Numbered from the stretch's first letter, positions 38,065 to 48,822 are shown. The stretch: DNA of 64,000 nt from Polynucleobacter sp. MWH-UH2A (GCF_018687195.1 NZ_CP061321.1:1054001-1118000), one strand, 5' to 3'. The notes: a model not told the origin generated them from the sequence alone. Numbers and translations: made by a program.

Positions 38065-38244
38065 TTAGTTCCTTATTTTGTGACCACATGTTGGACAGCA
38101 ACCCATATCTTTTGCTCTCGTCTTTCTAAGAGCGGCATACACACTGGATTCTGAAATCTCCATCTTTCTAGCGGCTTGAGCTGCGCTCATGCCCCTCCCT
38201 ATCCACTCCAAGGCTTGATGTGTTTTCGGTATCTGTCTCTTCAT
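38065..38244 (-). CDS. 59-residue HTH protein with C-terminal zinc ribbon
   Basis: Small frame starting ATG at 38244 with GGGAG five bases upstream and ending TAA at 38065. The protein starts MKRQIPKTHQALEWIGRG. Residues about 18-44 form a resolvase/transposase-like helix-turn-helix (MSAAQAARKMEISESSVYAA), followed by basic RKTRAKD and the metal motif CCPTCGHK (49-56). A 27-bp palindrome and a promoter stand directly upstream, so this is probably an autoregulated transcription factor. It is 2 nt before the small secreted protein gene, so the two may be one operon. I recognise no named family. Confidence 0.75.
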   Translation of the reverse strand: MKRQIPKTHQALEWIGRGMSAAQAARKMEISESSVYAALRKTRAKDMGCCPTCGHKIRN

Positions 38245-38263
38245 TTCATCTCCCAGTTCATAG

Positions 38264-38282
38264 ACTATAACACAACTTCACA
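38264..38282 (-). promoter_or_regulatory. Promoter of the small HTH gene
   Basis: Reading the minus strand, a TTCACA -35 lies inside the palindrome and a TATAGT -10 (complement of 38264-38269) follows it, with TG one base before the -10 giving an extended -10. Transcription would begin near 38257, leaving about 13 nt with GGGAG before the ATG. Confidence 0.5.
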
Positions 38283-38297
38283 ACTTGTGAAGTTGTG
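38271..38297. promoter_or_regulatory. 27-bp palindromic operator candidate
   Basis: Thirteen bases (38271-38283) are repeated as their exact reverse complement (38285-38297) around a central C. Within it TTGTGAAG occurs twice in tandem (38285-38300). TATAGT boxes flank it symmetrically, one on each strand (minus 38264-38269, plus 38301-38306), so divergent promoters share it. It lies between the HTH gene and a lipoprotein gene. Confidence 0.7.
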
Positions 38298-38435
38298 AAG
38301 TATAGTAATTTCATCATGACAAACCCTAATAAACGGTGTCATTTTTTGAAATTGACGAAAAGTGATCCAGGAAACCCCAGAAATAGTCTTGGGGTGATTG
38401 GAATAGTATGATTTGGGGAAACTAAGGAGCCATAT

Positions 38436-38975
38436 ATGTACCGTCTTGCTTTGCTTATCTCTTTTGCCTTGGGTCTAAGCGCTTGTGCCAACAACGATAA
38501 AAAAATCAGCTCATGGGAGGTAAATGATGTTTACCAATCCACTACCGTTACCCCAAATCCATCAACTGGTGGAAAAACTTATCTAGGGCCATCAGTTAAT
38601 ACGATGGATGAGTCTAATACCTATGAAATGTTTAATCTTCGTTCAGCAGAATCGCTACAAGGATCGAAGGCATACGAACTACAGATACATCTCACCTATT
38701 TCAATCAGGTGCGCGACTACAACTCTGCAAGACTCATTAACGGACCAGTGAGCAGCTTTAAGGTCATCTCAAAAGAGGCTGGACTTTGCGAATCTAGAGG
38801 TTGCATGTTTAAGGAGTTGCTATCCATCAAAGTAACTGACGCATTCTTAAAACAGAATATGAAAAATGGTTTTGAACTGAAGATTGGCTCTAAAGCTGGG
38901 GTTACAAGCGTTGTATACATTCCACCGCAGTACATACAGGGATACTTGAAAGCGGTAGATGGTGTTGCTTACTAG
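38436..38975 (+). CDS. Lipoprotein of unknown function
   Basis: 179 residues. Signal peptide with lipobox LSAC at Cys17, so it is lipid-anchored; no Asp is at +2, suggesting the outer membrane. The mature part has no domain I recognise, with a Cys pair (ESRGC region) that might be a disulfide. AAGGAG ribosome site. It is divergent from the small HTH gene and may share its operator. A 7-bp hairpin lies in the leader (38374-38395). Confidence 0.75.
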   Translation: MYRLALLISFALGLSACANNDKKISSWEVNDVYQSTTVTPNPSTGGKTYLGPSVNTMDESNTYEMFNLRSAESLQGSKAYELQIHLTYFNQVRDYNSARLINGPVSSFKVISKEAGLCESRGCMFKELLSIKVTDAFLKQNMKNGFELKIGSKAGVTSVVYIPPQYIQGYLKAVDGVAY

Positions 38976-39026
38976 GTCCTAGTGGTAAAGGTCTTGCCGC
39001 CCTTGCTTGATTTTTTTGAAGCAACA

Positions 39027-39050
39027 AAAAACCGCCCGAAGGCGGTTTTT
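39027..39050. terminator. Intrinsic terminator, lipoprotein / phasin
   Basis: Stem with CCGCC / GGCGG, CGAA tetraloop and flanking A/T runs that pair further and provide the T-tract. It serves convergent genes on both strands. Confidence 0.88.
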
Positions 39051-39070
39051 CTTTTGACAACTAATACTAA

Positions 39071-39643
39071 TTAAGCAGCTTTGCGGCTTTTAGCAGCTGG
39101 CTTAGCTACAGCGTATTGACCTTGAAAGTTAGCCAATGCAGCATCAACATTCTTTTCAAAAGTAGCGAATGCGTCAGTAGCAGTTGCACGAACTTGGTCA
39201 AATTGTTGAATAGAAGCTTCGAAAGCAGTTTTGAATGCAGAAACAAATGCCTCAGAACCAGCAGGAGCAGATTTAGTAGCTTCTTTAACAAACTTAACTA
39301 AGTCATCACGTGCATCATCGATAGAAGCATCAACAACTTGAGCAACTTCTTTGTTGCCATTGCGAACAACTTTGTTTACCTTGGCTTGGTAAGCAGCAGC
39401 ATATTTAGCAGCTTCTTGAGCAGCTTCTGGCTGAGCCAACTTAGCTAATTGCTGAGCATCTTTAATAGCCAACAACTGTGCGCTAGCATCTTGTGCAGCA
39501 GCCATTGCATCTTTAGCAGCAGCTTGATTGATTTCTGCCAATTCTTGAGCACTTTCAACTGCTACTTGTGCCAAATGTTTAGCATTCTCAACAGCTTTAG
39601 CTTGAGCTTGAGCGATTTGATCGTTTAATTGATTCTGGAACAT
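39071..39643 (-). CDS. Phasin-family protein
   Basis: 190-residue, almost wholly helical, Ala/Gln/Lys-rich protein starting MFQNQLNDQIAQAQAKAVEN and ending in an Ala/Lys tail (KSRKAA), as in PhaP-type phasins coating polyhydroxyalkanoate granules. No signal peptide. AAAGGA ribosome site. Three spaced TTGC-N6-GCAA repeats lie upstream. The absence of other PHA genes here leaves the granule role inferred from the family. Confidence 0.85.
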   Translation of the reverse strand: MFQNQLNDQIAQAQAKAVENAKHLAQVAVESAQELAEINQAAAKDAMAAAQDASAQLLAIKDAQQLAKLAQPEAAQEAAKYAAAYQAKVNKVVRNGNKEVAQVVDASIDDARDDLVKFVKEATKSAPAGSEAFVSAFKTAFEASIQQFDQVRATATDAFATFEKNVDAALANFQGQYAVAKPAAKSRKAA

Positions 39644-39676
39644 GATTAATCCTTTAAGAAAATTTGGTTACGTTTT

Positions 39677-39743
39677 TTGTTGCGATGCACCATTGTTCCA
39701 AACTTTTTGCTGTATTGCAACAATTATTTGCTGCTTAGCAACA
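39677..39743. promoter_or_regulatory. Three TTGC-N6-GCAA repeats upstream of phasin
   Basis: Similar 16-bp elements begin at 39677, 39707 and 39728: TTGTTGCGATGCACCA, TTGCTGTATTGCAACA and TTGCTGCTTAGCAACA. The last two are exact TTGC-N6-GCAA inverted repeats. Spacing of 30 and 21 bp is close to whole turns of the helix. PhaR-type repressors bind TGC/GCA-containing repeats upstream of phasin genes, so a PhaR operator is likely. Confidence 0.55.
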
Positions 39744-39810
39744 AATTAATAGGTATATATTATTTTATTGTTTATTTTCAATGACTTAGGAGTTAACAAT
39801 AGGCAACAAA

Positions 39811-39842
39811 AAACCCAGAAAATCAATAGATTTACTGGGTTT
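39811..39842 (-). terminator. Intrinsic terminator of tRNA-Ser
   Basis: AAACCCAG (39811-39818) pairs with CTGGGTTT (39835-39842), with further AAATC/GATTT pairing inside. Read on the minus strand it is followed by a run of T (TTTTTTG). Confidence 0.8.
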
Positions 39843-39855
39843 ATTTGAAAAGTAC

Positions 39856-39950
39856 TGGCGGAGACGAGAGGATTCGAACCTCCGATCAGAGTTTTAGCCC
39901 CGATGCTCCCTTAGCAGGGGAGTGCCTTCGACCAGCTCGGCCACGTCTCC
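39856..39950 (-). tRNA. tRNA-Ser (anticodon GCT)
   Basis: A 95-nt class II tRNA with a long variable arm and encoded CCA. The acceptor stem pairs GGAGACG with CGTCTCC, discriminator G. The anticodon loop CTGCTAA gives GCT for AGC/AGU codons. The large variable arm and T loop TTCGAAT are present. Confidence 0.96.
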
Positions 39951-40037
39951 GTACTTTTACAACTGTTTACTACTAAATGCGCCCCACAGTTTAACGGATA
40001 ACCGCTTCAGAGGGGTTTTACTAGCCTTTTGAGGGAC

Positions 40038-41288
40038 TTACTTCTGATCCAACTCAAACGCCTTATGTAGAGCTCGTACCGCCAATTCCATATATTTCTC
40101 ATCGATCACAACAGAGATCTTGATTTCGCTAGTAGAGATCATCAGGATATTGATACCCTCTTCTGATAGGGTGCGGAACATTTTGCTAGCGATACCAACA
40201 TGCGAACGCATGCCAACACCGACTACAGAAACTTTGGATACTTTAGGATCCCCTGAAATTTCTTTAGCCTCAATGTGCGCTTGCACTGTGTTCTTCAGAA
40301 TGTCCAGAGCCTTTTGATAATCAGCACGTGGTACCGTGAATGTGAAATCTGTCTTTCCTTCAACAGACTGATTCTGAATAATGATGTCCACATCAATATT
40401 TGCATCAGCGATTGGTCCTAGGATTTGATACGCGATGCCTGGGCGATCAGGAACTCCAAGTACGGTGATCTTCGCTTCATCACGCGCAAAGGCGATACCG
40501 GAAATAACGGCGGCTTCCATAGTGCTATCCTCTTCAAATGTAATCAAGGTGCCCGACTTCATTTCTTGGTCTAAAGGCATCAATGGATCTGTCAACGATG
40601 ACAGAACACGGGTTTTAACTTTGTACTTACCAGCAAACTCAACAGAACGAATCTGCAATACCTTCGAGCCTAAGCTAGCCATCTCAAGCATTTCTTCGAA
40701 AGTAATCTTATCCAAGCGTCGCGCATCTTCGCAAACACGTGGGTCAGTTGTATAAACACCATCAACGTCGGTATAGATTAAGCACTCATCCGCTTTTAGT
40801 GCGGCTGCCATTGCTACAGCAGACGTATCCGAACCACCACGACCTAATGTAGTGATGTTGCCATCTGGGTCAACACCCTGAAAGCCAGTGACAACAACCG
40901 CACGACCCGCATTCAGATCATTCAGAATCTTCTTGTCATCAATGCTCTTAATGCGCGCTTTGGTAAACGATGAATCCGTATTCACGGTCACCTGCCAACC
41001 AGCGTAACTCACTGCATCGATACCCTCATTCATCAATGCTAATGCCAGCAGACCTGAGCTAACTTGCTCACCTGTAGAGGCAATTTGATCCAACTCACGT
41101 GGACTTGGATTTGGATTAATTTCTTTTGCCAAACCGAGCAGGCGATTCGTCTCGCCTGACATAGCAGATGGCACAACCACAACTTGATGGCCAGCACGCA
41201 TCCATTTAGCAACGCGCTTTGCAACATTCGCGATGCGCTCAACTGAACCCATCGAGGTGCCGCCATACTTATGAACAATAAGAGCCAT
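40038..41288 (-). CDS. lysC: Aspartate kinase
   Basis: 416-residue monofunctional aspartokinase for lysine/threonine/methionine synthesis. It has the N-terminal ATP-binding motif KYGGTSMG (8-15), FQGVDPDGNITTLGRGGSDT around 140-160, then two ACT domains for feedback control (VPDRPGIAYQIL and VSVVGVGMRSH). The two-ACT pattern fits lysine/threonine concerted inhibition. It lies 82 nt after tilS on the same strand. Confidence 0.96.
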   Translation of the reverse strand: MALIVHKYGGTSMGSVERIANVAKRVAKWMRAGHQVVVVPSAMSGETNRLLGLAKEINPNPSPRELDQIASTGEQVSSGLLALALMNEGIDAVSYAGWQVTVNTDSSFTKARIKSIDDKKILNDLNAGRAVVVTGFQGVDPDGNITTLGRGGSDTSAVAMAAALKADECLIYTDVDGVYTTDPRVCEDARRLDKITFEEMLEMASLGSKVLQIRSVEFAGKYKVKTRVLSSLTDPLMPLDQEMKSGTLITFEEDSTMEAAVISGIAFARDEAKITVLGVPDRPGIAYQILGPIADANIDVDIIIQNQSVEGKTDFTFTVPRADYQKALDILKNTVQAHIEAKEISGDPKVSKVSVVGVGMRSHVGIASKMFRTLSEEGINILMISTSEIKISVVIDEKYMELAVRALHKAFELDQK

Positions 41289-41370
41289 AAAAACTGTCTG
41301 TTCCGTCTTTTAAAACAGGAAAAGTATTCCTGAGGATCTAAAAAGGTCTTATTTTACAGGGTTTTACACC

Positions 41371-42678
41371 CTAGATAGACGTCTGCAGCCACTCTGGCCA
41401 AACCCGAGGCCCGGAATCCATTAAATGCGGATAGCTCACCCCTACTCCAGCGATCGCAATCAGCTCTTTATCGATATAGAGCAAAGGCGCATGACGTTGC
41501 CATGGCGGAACATCGCTCTCCTGAAATAGATTTTTTAAGGATCTGCGTGGTGAATTAGCTTTGATTTGTAATTTCTCAGCGCCCGATCTCACCCTAAAGG
41601 AAATCAAACCTTTCTTTTGAGCCTCTTTGACCCAAGCAGCACTTAATCCGGGTTTTTTACTTCTGATTGGAACCGGTTGAAAGATCCACTCCCCATCCAG
41701 CTCTGCAGATACTTGTATCTGCCCCCTCCAAAGTCGAATGATTTGACCGTCATGCATCCATTCCAACTGCGCATCCGACTTCACCGTAGCAAGATCGCGC
41801 CACCAAGAGGCTAGCCGCTCTTGAGAAGGCATTCCAAGGCCCTTGGTTTTGAGCCAATAACGCATAACATTGTTTGCAGCCGGTAAATCTCGATTGGCTA
41901 AGGCTTTCAGTTGCTTGCTATCCAGAGCCTCTTCTTGGATGATCACTTGACCATCCATTTCAGCCAAGCGATCCAACAACATCTGAGACTCACTCATCAA
42001 GCTGGCACTTCTGGAAAGATTCGCAACTGCTTCAGGTTGAATTTTTTCTAATTTAGGAATAATTTGCTTACGAATAGCATTGCGCTTAAAGACATCATTC
42101 TGATTACTTGGGTCCTCTACCCACTTAAGCTTATGTTCTTTCGCATAAGACTCTAATTCTGCGCGACTTTGATTCAGTAGCGGGCGCCATAAAGTAATTT
42201 GATTGGTTGGCGTCTGTAACTCGCGAATATTCGGCATGCCAGATAAGCCGGCAACACCAGAGCCTCGTAACAACTGCAAGAGAACAGTCTCAGCTTGATC
42301 GTTCTGGTGGTGTGCCAAGAGAAGGTCAGCAATACCATACTCCTCACAAAGCTCTGCCAGCGCATCATACCTACCCTTACGAGCTCTTGCTTCAATATTG
42401 CCCTCACTCTTTTGATCTGCTAGATGTAGTAGGCGAAAGTCAAAATGGATTTGATATTTTTTTGCAAGCTTCTCACAAAATAGCAACCAATCATCAGCCG
42501 GCTTTTGCAAGCCGTGATGAATATGAAAGGCGTAGATTTCTACAGCGGGATTTTTACTCTTGGCCTGTGAACGACAAGCCGTATCGAGTAACACCACCGA
42601 ATCAAGGCCACCGCTTAAAGCAACCGCAATTCGTTTTGGTGCTTTAGGACTTAGTCGCAACTTCCTTGAACTTGCCAT
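41371..42678 (-). CDS. tilS: tRNA(Ile)-lysidine synthetase
   Basis: 435-residue N-type ATP pyrophosphatase that converts C34 of tRNA-Ile(CAU) to lysidine. PP-loop [14 protein letters not shown] (19-32), [19 protein letters not shown] and the C-terminal TilS substrate domains are present. Its start lies inside the end of accA (35-nt overlap), so it depends on read-through from accA. Essential function. Confidence 0.95.
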   Translation of the reverse strand: MASSRKLRLSPKAPKRIAVALSGGLDSVVLLDTACRSQAKSKNPAVEIYAFHIHHGLQKPADDWLLFCEKLAKKYQIHFDFRLLHLADQKSEGNIEARARKGRYDALAELCEEYGIADLLLAHHQNDQAETVLLQLLRGSGVAGLSGMPNIRELQTPTNQITLWRPLLNQSRAELESYAKEHKLKWVEDPSNQNDVFKRNAIRKQIIPKLEKIQPEAVANLSRSASLMSESQMLLDRLAEMDGQVIIQEEALDSKQLKALANRDLPAANNVMRYWLKTKGLGMPSQERLASWWRDLATVKSDAQLEWMHDGQIIRLWRGQIQVSAELDGEWIFQPVPIRSKKPGLSAAWVKEAQKKGLISFRVRSGAEKLQIKANSPRRSLKNLFQESDVPPWQRHAPLLYIDKELIAIAGVGVSYPHLMDSGPRVWPEWLQTSI

Positions 42679-43615
42679 AACTCATTAAGCGCTCATGGCG
42701 ACGCTCAAGCAACGCGTCCGTTTTCATGCCATCAAAAGTTTTGAGGGATTCAGCAAGTGCTTTGCGCATATTGCCCATCATCACATCATAATCACGATGC
42801 GCACCCCCAATAGGCTCGGAAACAATCTTGTCAATTAAGCCAAGCGCCTTCAAGCGCTGAGCCGTCAGGCCTAATTGTTCAGCAGCCTCCGAAGCTTTAT
42901 CTGCCGTCTTCCACAAAATCGAGGCACAACCCTCAGGTGAGATCACGGAATAAGTAGAGTTTTGCAGCATCAAGACGACATCACCCATCGCAATTGCCAA
43001 AGCCCCTCCAGAACCGCCCTCACCAATAATGGTGGCGATAATTGGAACTTCTAATTCAGCTTGAACATACAAGTTACGTCCAATTGCTTCAGATTGATTT
43101 CGCTCTTCAGCATCAATTCCGGGAAATGCACCCGGTGTATCAACAAAGGTAAATACCGGAATACCAAATTTTTCAGCAAGACGCATCAAACGCATTGCCT
43201 TGCGATAACCTTCAGGGCGACTCATGCCAAAGTTGCGTAATGCACGCTCTTTTGTGTCGCGACCTTTTTGATGGCCAATGACCATGCATGGTTGATTATC
43301 AAATCGAGCTAAGCCGCCAATGATAGATTGATCGTCTGCAAAAGTGCGGTCACCATGTAACTCATGGAAATCAGTAAATAGTGCGCCCACATAATCTAAG
43401 GTGTAAGGTCTTTGAGGATGTCGCGCAACTTGAGAGACTTGCCATGGGGTTAAATTGGCATAGACATCCTTAGTGAGCTGAAGACTCTTTTCAGAAAGCG
43501 TTTTGATCTCATCGGAAATATCTACCGATGATTCATCTTGTACAAAACGCAGCTCTTCAATCTTTGACTCTAATTCGGCGATTTGCTGCTCAAAATCCAG
43601 GAAAGTCGTTTTCAT
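42644..43615 (-). CDS. accA: Acetyl-CoA carboxylase carboxyltransferase subunit alpha
   Basis: 323 residues, the usual length of AccA, which with AccD transfers CO2 from biotin to acetyl-CoA to give malonyl-CoA for fatty acids. Conserved stretches [20 protein letters not shown] and [11 protein letters not shown] are present. It lies 9 nt after the DNA glycosylase gene. Confidence 0.97.
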   Translation of the reverse strand: MKTTFLDFEQQIAELESKIEELRFVQDESSVDISDEIKTLSEKSLQLTKDVYANLTPWQVSQVARHPQRPYTLDYVGALFTDFHELHGDRTFADDQSIIGGLARFDNQPCMVIGHQKGRDTKERALRNFGMSRPEGYRKAMRLMRLAEKFGIPVFTFVDTPGAFPGIDAEERNQSEAIGRNLYVQAELEVPIIATIIGEGGSGGALAIAMGDVVLMLQNSTYSVISPEGCASILWKTADKASEAAEQLGLTAQRLKALGLIDKIVSEPIGGAHRDYDVMMGNMRKALAESLKTFDGMKTDALLERRHERLMSYGKFKEVATKS

Positions 43616-43624
43616 AGTCTGATT

Positions 43625-44296
43625 TTAATATTCAACCGGGATGGGGTCGATACTTCTCCACATATACCAAGTGGCAACCGTACGCCATGGGGCCCAATTA
43701 GCCGCCACTTCCCTAGCTTCATGACGGCTTACAGGCTCGCCACTGAAGTAATTGAGGGAAATAGCCTTAATTAGTCCAACATCGTCCAAAGGAAGGATAT
43801 TAGGGCGAATCAGGTTAAAAATGAGGAACATCTCGGCAGTCCAGCGCCCAATACCCCGAATAGAGCTTAATTCCTGAATTACGCTCTCATCGTCCATATC
43901 TTGCCATTGATTGGCATGGAGTCGCCCAGAATGAAAATGGTCCGCCAAATCCTGGATGTATTCCACCTTGCGCCCAGACAAGCCTGCGGCACGCAACTCT
44001 TCAACCGAAAGCGCCAGAATATTTTTGGGGTTCATCTTTTTCTTGCTGGCGATAAGCACCCTATCCCAAACAGCTTGTGCTGCCGCTACAGAAATTTGCT
44101 GACCAACAATTGCTCTTGCCAATGTTGTGAAAGCATCACCACGTGTTACCAAAAAACCAGATCCATACTTAGGAATGATTTTTTTTAAGATCCGATCTTG
44201 CTTCATTAATTCACGGCAAGCTTGCTCCCAATATTCGGGGGCACCATCTACAGGAATTCGCTTCTCTTTAACTGTTGCCACTACGCTCTTCGCCAT
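43625..44296 (-). CDS. HhH-GPD DNA glycosylase (AlkA-type)
   Basis: 223-residue DNA-repair glycosylase for alkylated bases. Helix-hairpin-helix [14 protein letters not shown] (about 155-168) and the catalytic aspartate in LPLDDVGL. It lacks the N-terminal regulator domain of Ada-linked forms and the iron-sulfur tail of Nth/MutY. It starts within the cysS coding end (16-nt overlap) and precedes accA, so it is inside a housekeeping operon. Confidence 0.88.
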   Translation of the reverse strand: MAKSVVATVKEKRIPVDGAPEYWEQACRELMKQDRILKKIIPKYGSGFLVTRGDAFTTLARAIVGQQISVAAAQAVWDRVLIASKKKMNPKNILALSVEELRAAGLSGRKVEYIQDLADHFHSGRLHANQWQDMDDESVIQELSSIRGIGRWTAEMFLIFNLIRPNILPLDDVGLIKAISLNYFSGEPVSRHEAREVAANWAPWRTVATWYMWRSIDPIPVEY

Positions 44297-45702
44297 TCGG
44301 TAACGCCACCCGGCTTATCCTCTAGAACAACGCCCTGCTCTAGCAAGGTTTTACGAATGAGATCTGCCTTAGCAAAATCCTTGGCTTGCTTGGCTGCAAC
44401 TCGAGCAGTAATTTGCTCTTCAATGTAATCCGCTTGTAAACCATCTTCGCTCTTAGACCCCATTTGTAAAAATTCAGTTGGATCTTTTTGCAAGAAATTG
44501 AGCATGCCCCCAAGCGTCTTAAGGGTGGCGGCAAGGGTTACCTTGTCCTGACCTTGCGCACGATTCACCTCGCTCGCCAGCTCAAAAAGAACCGCTATTG
44601 CTTCTGGTGTATTGAAATCATCATTCATCGCCTCCGTGAAACGCTGAACCCACGAGCTTTTAGGGTCTAATGAAAAACTGCTGATGACAGGTGCCTGCGC
44701 TAAAGCGGTATACAAACGCACCAATCCAGAACGTGCTTCCTCTAATTGTGCATCGCTGTAATTGATTGGACTACGGTAATGAGCTTTGAGCATGAAGAAT
44801 CTCAATACTTCCGGATCAAAACTTTTTAATACATCTCGAATCAAGAAAAAGTTGCCTAATGATTTAGACATCTTCTCTTCATTTACGCGAATGTGGCCGT
44901 TATGCATCCAATAATTAACAAATGGCGCATCACTGTCTTTGCGATTCTGCCCGTACAAAGCGCCTTCGCTTTGAGCGATCTCATTCTCATGATGCGGAAA
45001 CTGTAAGTCAGCACCGCCACCATGAATATCGAAATGCTCACCCAATAAATCACATGACATTGCAGAGCACTCAATATGCCAGCCTGGTCGACCTTCGCCC
45101 CAAGGGGAAGCCCAACGGGTATCAGCCGGCTCTTCTGGCTTCGCGCTCTTCCACAAAACAAAGTCGAGTGGATCGCGCTTACCGCCTCCAACAGCGACGC
45201 GCTCACCCGCATTGAGCTCATCTAAAGTTTTGCCAGATAGTTGGCCATAACGCGGCAGCAAACGAACCGCGAAGTTCACATCGCCATCTTCCGCCTGATA
45301 AGCAAGCTCATTCTCAATCAACTTACCAATCATTCCTTGCATTTGTTTAATGTAGTCAGTTGCACGTGGCTCTTGATCTGGATGCATTAAACCCAGCTCA
45401 TCTGAATCAGCGTGCATGGCATCGATAAAGCGATTGGTTAATGCTGCGATTGGCTCGCCATTCTCTAGCGCGCGATTAATAATCTTGTCGTCGATATCGG
45501 TGATATTGCGTACATAAAGCACTTCATATCCGCTTGCTCTTAACCAACGAACCACCATGTCAAACACGATCATGACCCTAGCGTGGCCAATATGACAGAA
45601 ATCATAGACCGTCATGCCACAGACATACATCTTCACCTTGCCCGGCTCGATGGGCTTAAAAACCTGTTTTGAACGGTTAAGAGTGTTATAGATTTGCAGC
45701 AT
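44281..45702 (-). CDS. cysS: Cysteinyl-tRNA synthetase
   Basis: 473-residue class I synthetase. Zinc-site Cys28 and HIGH motif in [25 protein letters not shown] around 210-220 and KMSKS in KMSKSLGN. Full length. First gene of the cysS-alkA-accA-tilS run, divergent from the TPR lipoprotein. Confidence 0.97.
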   Translation of the reverse strand: MLQIYNTLNRSKQVFKPIEPGKVKMYVCGMTVYDFCHIGHARVMIVFDMVVRWLRASGYEVLYVRNITDIDDKIINRALENGEPIAALTNRFIDAMHADSDELGLMHPDQEPRATDYIKQMQGMIGKLIENELAYQAEDGDVNFAVRLLPRYGQLSGKTLDELNAGERVAVGGGKRDPLDFVLWKSAKPEEPADTRWASPWGEGRPGWHIECSAMSCDLLGEHFDIHGGGADLQFPHHENEIAQSEGALYGQNRKDSDAPFVNYWMHNGHIRVNEEKMSKSLGNFFLIRDVLKSFDPEVLRFFMLKAHYRSPINYSDAQLEEARSGLVRLYTALAQAPVISSFSLDPKSSWVQRFTEAMNDDFNTPEAIAVLFELASEVNRAQGQDKVTLAATLKTLGGMLNFLQKDPTEFLQMGSKSEDGLQADYIEEQITARVAAKQAKDFAKADLIRKTLLEQGVVLEDKPGGVTEWRRA

Positions 45703-45763
45703 AGGGCTATAAAGGAGGGGGAAGGCGGTGCTAATTTGTTAGACTGAGCGCTGAGTATATCGA

Positions 45764-46657
45764 ATGAGCCAGTTTTTCACCTTCATCCCTATGTTTGAGT
45801 CCCGAAAAGTAGCGTTAGTACCATTTTCAAGTCCTTTCAAGGCTTTTGCCATTCTTGTAGGCTTAGCGGTGCTTAGCGCTTGCAGCACCCCTGCACAACA
45901 ACTAGCGGATGCCCAAATTGCAGCAGTGAATAAACAAGAAGCGAAAACACCGGAAGCACAAACTCAGGCTTATTTAGGCAGCTACGGTCCGGGAGATCCT
46001 CCTCGCCTATCAACCGATGCGCCCTATGATCCATTGAATCCTGAATTGTCAGAAACAGTTGGTGTTCCATTTTTATCGTTTCTGATTATCGAGCCAGATC
46101 CGGTGACCAAAAATGCTGTGCCGTCAGATATTGAAAAACTCGTTAAGGCTCGCAAATATCAAGATGCAATCAACGCAATTAATGACCGTCTGAAAAAGAC
46201 TCCACGCAATGTGCAGTTACGTTATGTAAAAGCACGTTTACAAATTGAATTGCGTGACTTTGATGGCACCAAGAAAACCTTAATTGAAATCACCCAACAA
46301 TTTCCAGAGCTACCAGAGCCTTACAACAATCTTGCAGCAATTGCAGCCAACCAAGGTAAATGGATTGAAGCGCGTGATTATCTTGAGTTAGCACTCAAGC
46401 TCAGACCAAGCTACAGCCTTGCTGCCGCTAATTTAGGTGAAGTCTATGTTCGCCTAGCCGCGAAAGCCTATGAAGACGCTGCCGCCAATACCCAATTAAA
46501 TCAACGCCTCTACACCAATCGGGCCAAATACCTATTAAATCTATTGAAGCCACAAACCAGAGGCGCCAATAACGCAGTTACTCCCGTATCGAATTCTTCA
46601 ACTAACCCACCAGAAGGTAAATTAAGCAATGGCGAAGGTACTCCTAAAAACCAATAA
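45764..46657 (+). CDS. TPR-repeat lipoprotein
   Basis: About 288-297 residues (ATG at 45764 or 45791). Signal sequence with lipobox LSAC, so lipid-anchored, then a low-complexity segment and tetratricopeptide-like helices (about 120-260; for example [41 protein letters not shown]). TPRs mediate protein binding; partner unknown. Its C-terminus overlaps the ppiB start by 29 nt in another frame. Confidence 0.8.
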   Translation: MSQFFTFIPMFESRKVALVPFSSPFKAFAILVGLAVLSACSTPAQQLADAQIAAVNKQEAKTPEAQTQAYLGSYGPGDPPRLSTDAPYDPLNPELSETVGVPFLSFLIIEPDPVTKNAVPSDIEKLVKARKYQDAINAINDRLKKTPRNVQLRYVKARLQIELRDFDGTKKTLIEITQQFPELPEPYNNLAAIAANQGKWIEARDYLELALKLRPSYSLAAANLGEVYVRLAAKAYEDAAANTQLNQRLYTNRAKYLLNLLKPQTRGANNAVTPVSNSSTNPPEGKLSNGEGTPKNQ

Positions 46658-47132
46658 GGGTGATATCACCCTCTCTCTTGACTCTGTAAAAGCGCCTAAA
46701 AGCGTTGCTAATTTTTTGCAATATGTAAAAAGTGGTCACTATGACGGCACGATCTTCCATCGCGTCATTGATAACTTTATGATCCAAGGTGGCGGCATGG
46801 CACCAGGCATGAAGCAAAAGCCTACTGGCGCTGAGATTGAAAACGAAGCTAATAATGGTCTAAAAAATGAACGCGGCTCCATCGCAATGGCTCGTACCAG
46901 CGACCCCCATTCTGCGACTGCGCAATTTTTTATTAACATCAACAACAATGATTTCTTGAACCACACCGCTCCGAATGCTCAAGGCTGGGGCTACGCGGTA
47001 TTTGGCAATGTGACCGATGGTATGGATGTGGTTGACGCCATTCGCAAGGTGAAGACTGGTAATGCCGGCTTTCATCAAGACGTTCCCACCGAAGACGTCG
47101 TCATTGAGAAGGCAACCGTTCTCGAGGAATGA
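46629..47132 (+). CDS. ppiB: Cyclophilin-type peptidyl-prolyl isomerase
   Basis: 167-residue cytoplasmic cyclophilin (no signal peptide). Active-site Arg in [22 protein letters not shown] and GYAVFGNV. Catalyses cis-trans isomerisation of Xaa-Pro bonds. It begins inside the TPR gene and shares ATGA with lpxH, so the three genes are coupled. Confidence 0.95.
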   Translation: MAKVLLKTNKGDITLSLDSVKAPKSVANFLQYVKSGHYDGTIFHRVIDNFMIQGGGMAPGMKQKPTGAEIENEANNGLKNERGSIAMARTSDPHSATAQFFININNNDFLNHTAPNAQGWGYAVFGNVTDGMDVVDAIRKVKTGNAGFHQDVPTEDVVIEKATVLEE

Positions 47133-47917
47133 TCCCGCAACACAAGAGCGCACTGCTCATTTCAGATTTACACCTGACGCCGTCAATGCCCTTGACGGCG
47201 CAACGTTTTTTTGACTTCTGTGAAAAGGACGCCTCGCAAGCCGAGGCAGTCTTTATATTGGGTGATCTGTTTGAATATTGGGTTGGCGATGATGCTGCAA
47301 ACCATTCCCCTTTTCAACACGAGGTAAAGCAAGCCCTTGCAAATCTATCAAGCAAGGTGAAGACCTATTACCTACACGGCAACCGTGATTTTCTTTTGGG
47401 ACCGAGCTTCTTAAAAAAAACCGGAATGACCGCACTAAAAGATCCATCCCTAGTTGAGGTAGCTGGCAACCAATACCTCCTCGCTCATGGTGATGCTTTG
47501 TGTACTGCCGATATTGGGTATCAAGTATTTCGTGGATGGGTTAGAAAACCTTGGCTGCAAAAATTGTTTCTGACTCTACCGATCACCTGGAGACGCTCCA
47601 TTGCCAACCAGTTACGCATGAATAGTCATGCGAATTATGAACGTGGTGCTCAAGCCTCTTATCAGCAGAATCAAATAAAAACGGATGTCACCAAGGAAGC
47701 ATGTGCGGCATTACTAGGTACGCATTCAAGCAATAAATTAATTCATGGGCACACCCATAGGCCATCGCACCATCATGAATCATTAGGCGACCACTCTTGG
47801 CAACGCTGGGTGTTGTCCGACTGGGACTTAGATCACCCAGAAGCCGCTGCTCCGCGCGCAAATGCCCTACTGATCAACGCACAAGGAGTGCGCGCAATTG
47901 ATTTAATAAAGGCCTAG
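47129..47917 (+). CDS. lpxH: UDP-2,3-diacylglucosamine diphosphatase
   Basis: 262-residue calcineurin-type metallophosphoesterase that makes lipid X in lipid A synthesis. Metal motifs SDLHL (12-16), [23 protein letters not shown] and [10 protein letters not shown]. Its ATG overlaps the ppiB stop (ATGA) and its stop shares CTAG with the convergent suhB. Confidence 0.94.
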   Translation: MIPQHKSALLISDLHLTPSMPLTAQRFFDFCEKDASQAEAVFILGDLFEYWVGDDAANHSPFQHEVKQALANLSSKVKTYYLHGNRDFLLGPSFLKKTGMTALKDPSLVEVAGNQYLLAHGDALCTADIGYQVFRGWVRKPWLQKLFLTLPITWRRSIANQLRMNSHANYERGAQASYQQNQIKTDVTKEACAALLGTHSSNKLIHGHTHRPSHHHESLGDHSWQRWVLSDWDLDHPEAAAPRANALLINAQGVRAIDLIKA

Positions 47918-48702
47918 CAGGCAGAATATTTTGAGAGCGACTGCACCATTTGTGCATAAATTCGGGGGTTAGCTGCCATTACCTCACCACTCTTCAAGAA
48001 GCCCTCTTCTCCGCGGTAGTTGCCTACTAAACCACCCGCTTCAGTAATCAGCAAGGCACCAGCGGCCATATCCCAAGGCTTAAGATCGCTCTCAAAGAAT
48101 CCGTCATAACGACCCGCTGCGACATAAGCCAAATCCAATGAGGCTGCTCCTGGACGACGTAAACCAGCGCACTGACGTGACATCTCAGCAAAAATCTTTA
48201 AGTACTTTTCTAGATCTTGATCTTCACGATAAGGAAAGCCCGTACCAATCAATGAATTACTCAAGCGATCTTGTGTCGCTACGCGTAGACGACGGCGATC
48301 GAGATAAGCCCCTGCTCCGCGGGTTGCTGTAAATAATTCATCGCGGTTAGGGTCATAGACAACCGCTTGTTGAGTTACACCATTTACCGCTAGAGCAATA
48401 GATACGGCATATTGCGGAAAACCATGTATGAAATTCGTTGTGCCATCCAATGGATCAATGATCCAAACGTTTTCAGCATCAATGTTTTGCTCGCCTGTTT
48501 CTTCAGCTAAGAAACCATGTGTTGGATACGCTTCGCTTAAGGTCTCAATGATGGCCGCTTCAGCAGCTTTGTCCACCTCAGTCACAAAATCATTGTGCTG
48601 CTTGCGATCCACCTGAAGCCTCTCTAAATTCAGAGATGCACGATTGATTACAGTTCCTGCGCGACGGGCGGCCTTGACGGCCACATTTAACATGGGATGC
48701 AT
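47914..48702 (-). CDS. suhB: Inositol monophosphatase-family protein SuhB
   Basis: About 262 residues. Metal-binding motifs AEETGE (about 66-71), [14 protein letters not shown] (about 82-95) and WDMAAG near 215. In E. coli SuhB also acts as a rRNA antitermination factor. I start at 48702 ([16 protein letters not shown]); an ATG at 48762 would add a hydrophobic leader untypical of the family. It is convergent with lpxH and divergent from trmJ. Confidence 0.93.
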   Translation of the reverse strand: MHPMLNVAVKAARRAGTVINRASLNLERLQVDRKQHNDFVTEVDKAAEAAIIETLSEAYPTHGFLAEETGEQNIDAENVWIIDPLDGTTNFIHGFPQYAVSIALAVNGVTQQAVVYDPNRDELFTATRGAGAYLDRRRLRVATQDRLSNSLIGTGFPYREDQDLEKYLKIFAEMSRQCAGLRRPGAASLDLAYVAAGRYDGFFESDLKPWDMAAGALLITEAGGLVGNYRGEEGFLKSGEVMAANPRIYAQMVQSLSKYSAC

Positions 48703-48822
48703 AGATTGGATGGACAAATTAAATAAGAACAGGGCTGTAATATTGCCCAAACTGCATGACAATACAAAGCTAATATCATGATTCTAAACGATTTACCCTT
48801 TTACCCCCTCAGCACCTAAACC

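Noticed and set aside
38316..38411. 31-codon plus frame after the palindrome
   Set aside because: No ribosome site, no recognisable composition; the region reads better as a leader of the lipoprotein gene.
42207..42647. 146-codon plus frame opposite tilS
   Set aside because: Antisense to TilS PP-loop region; no independent support.
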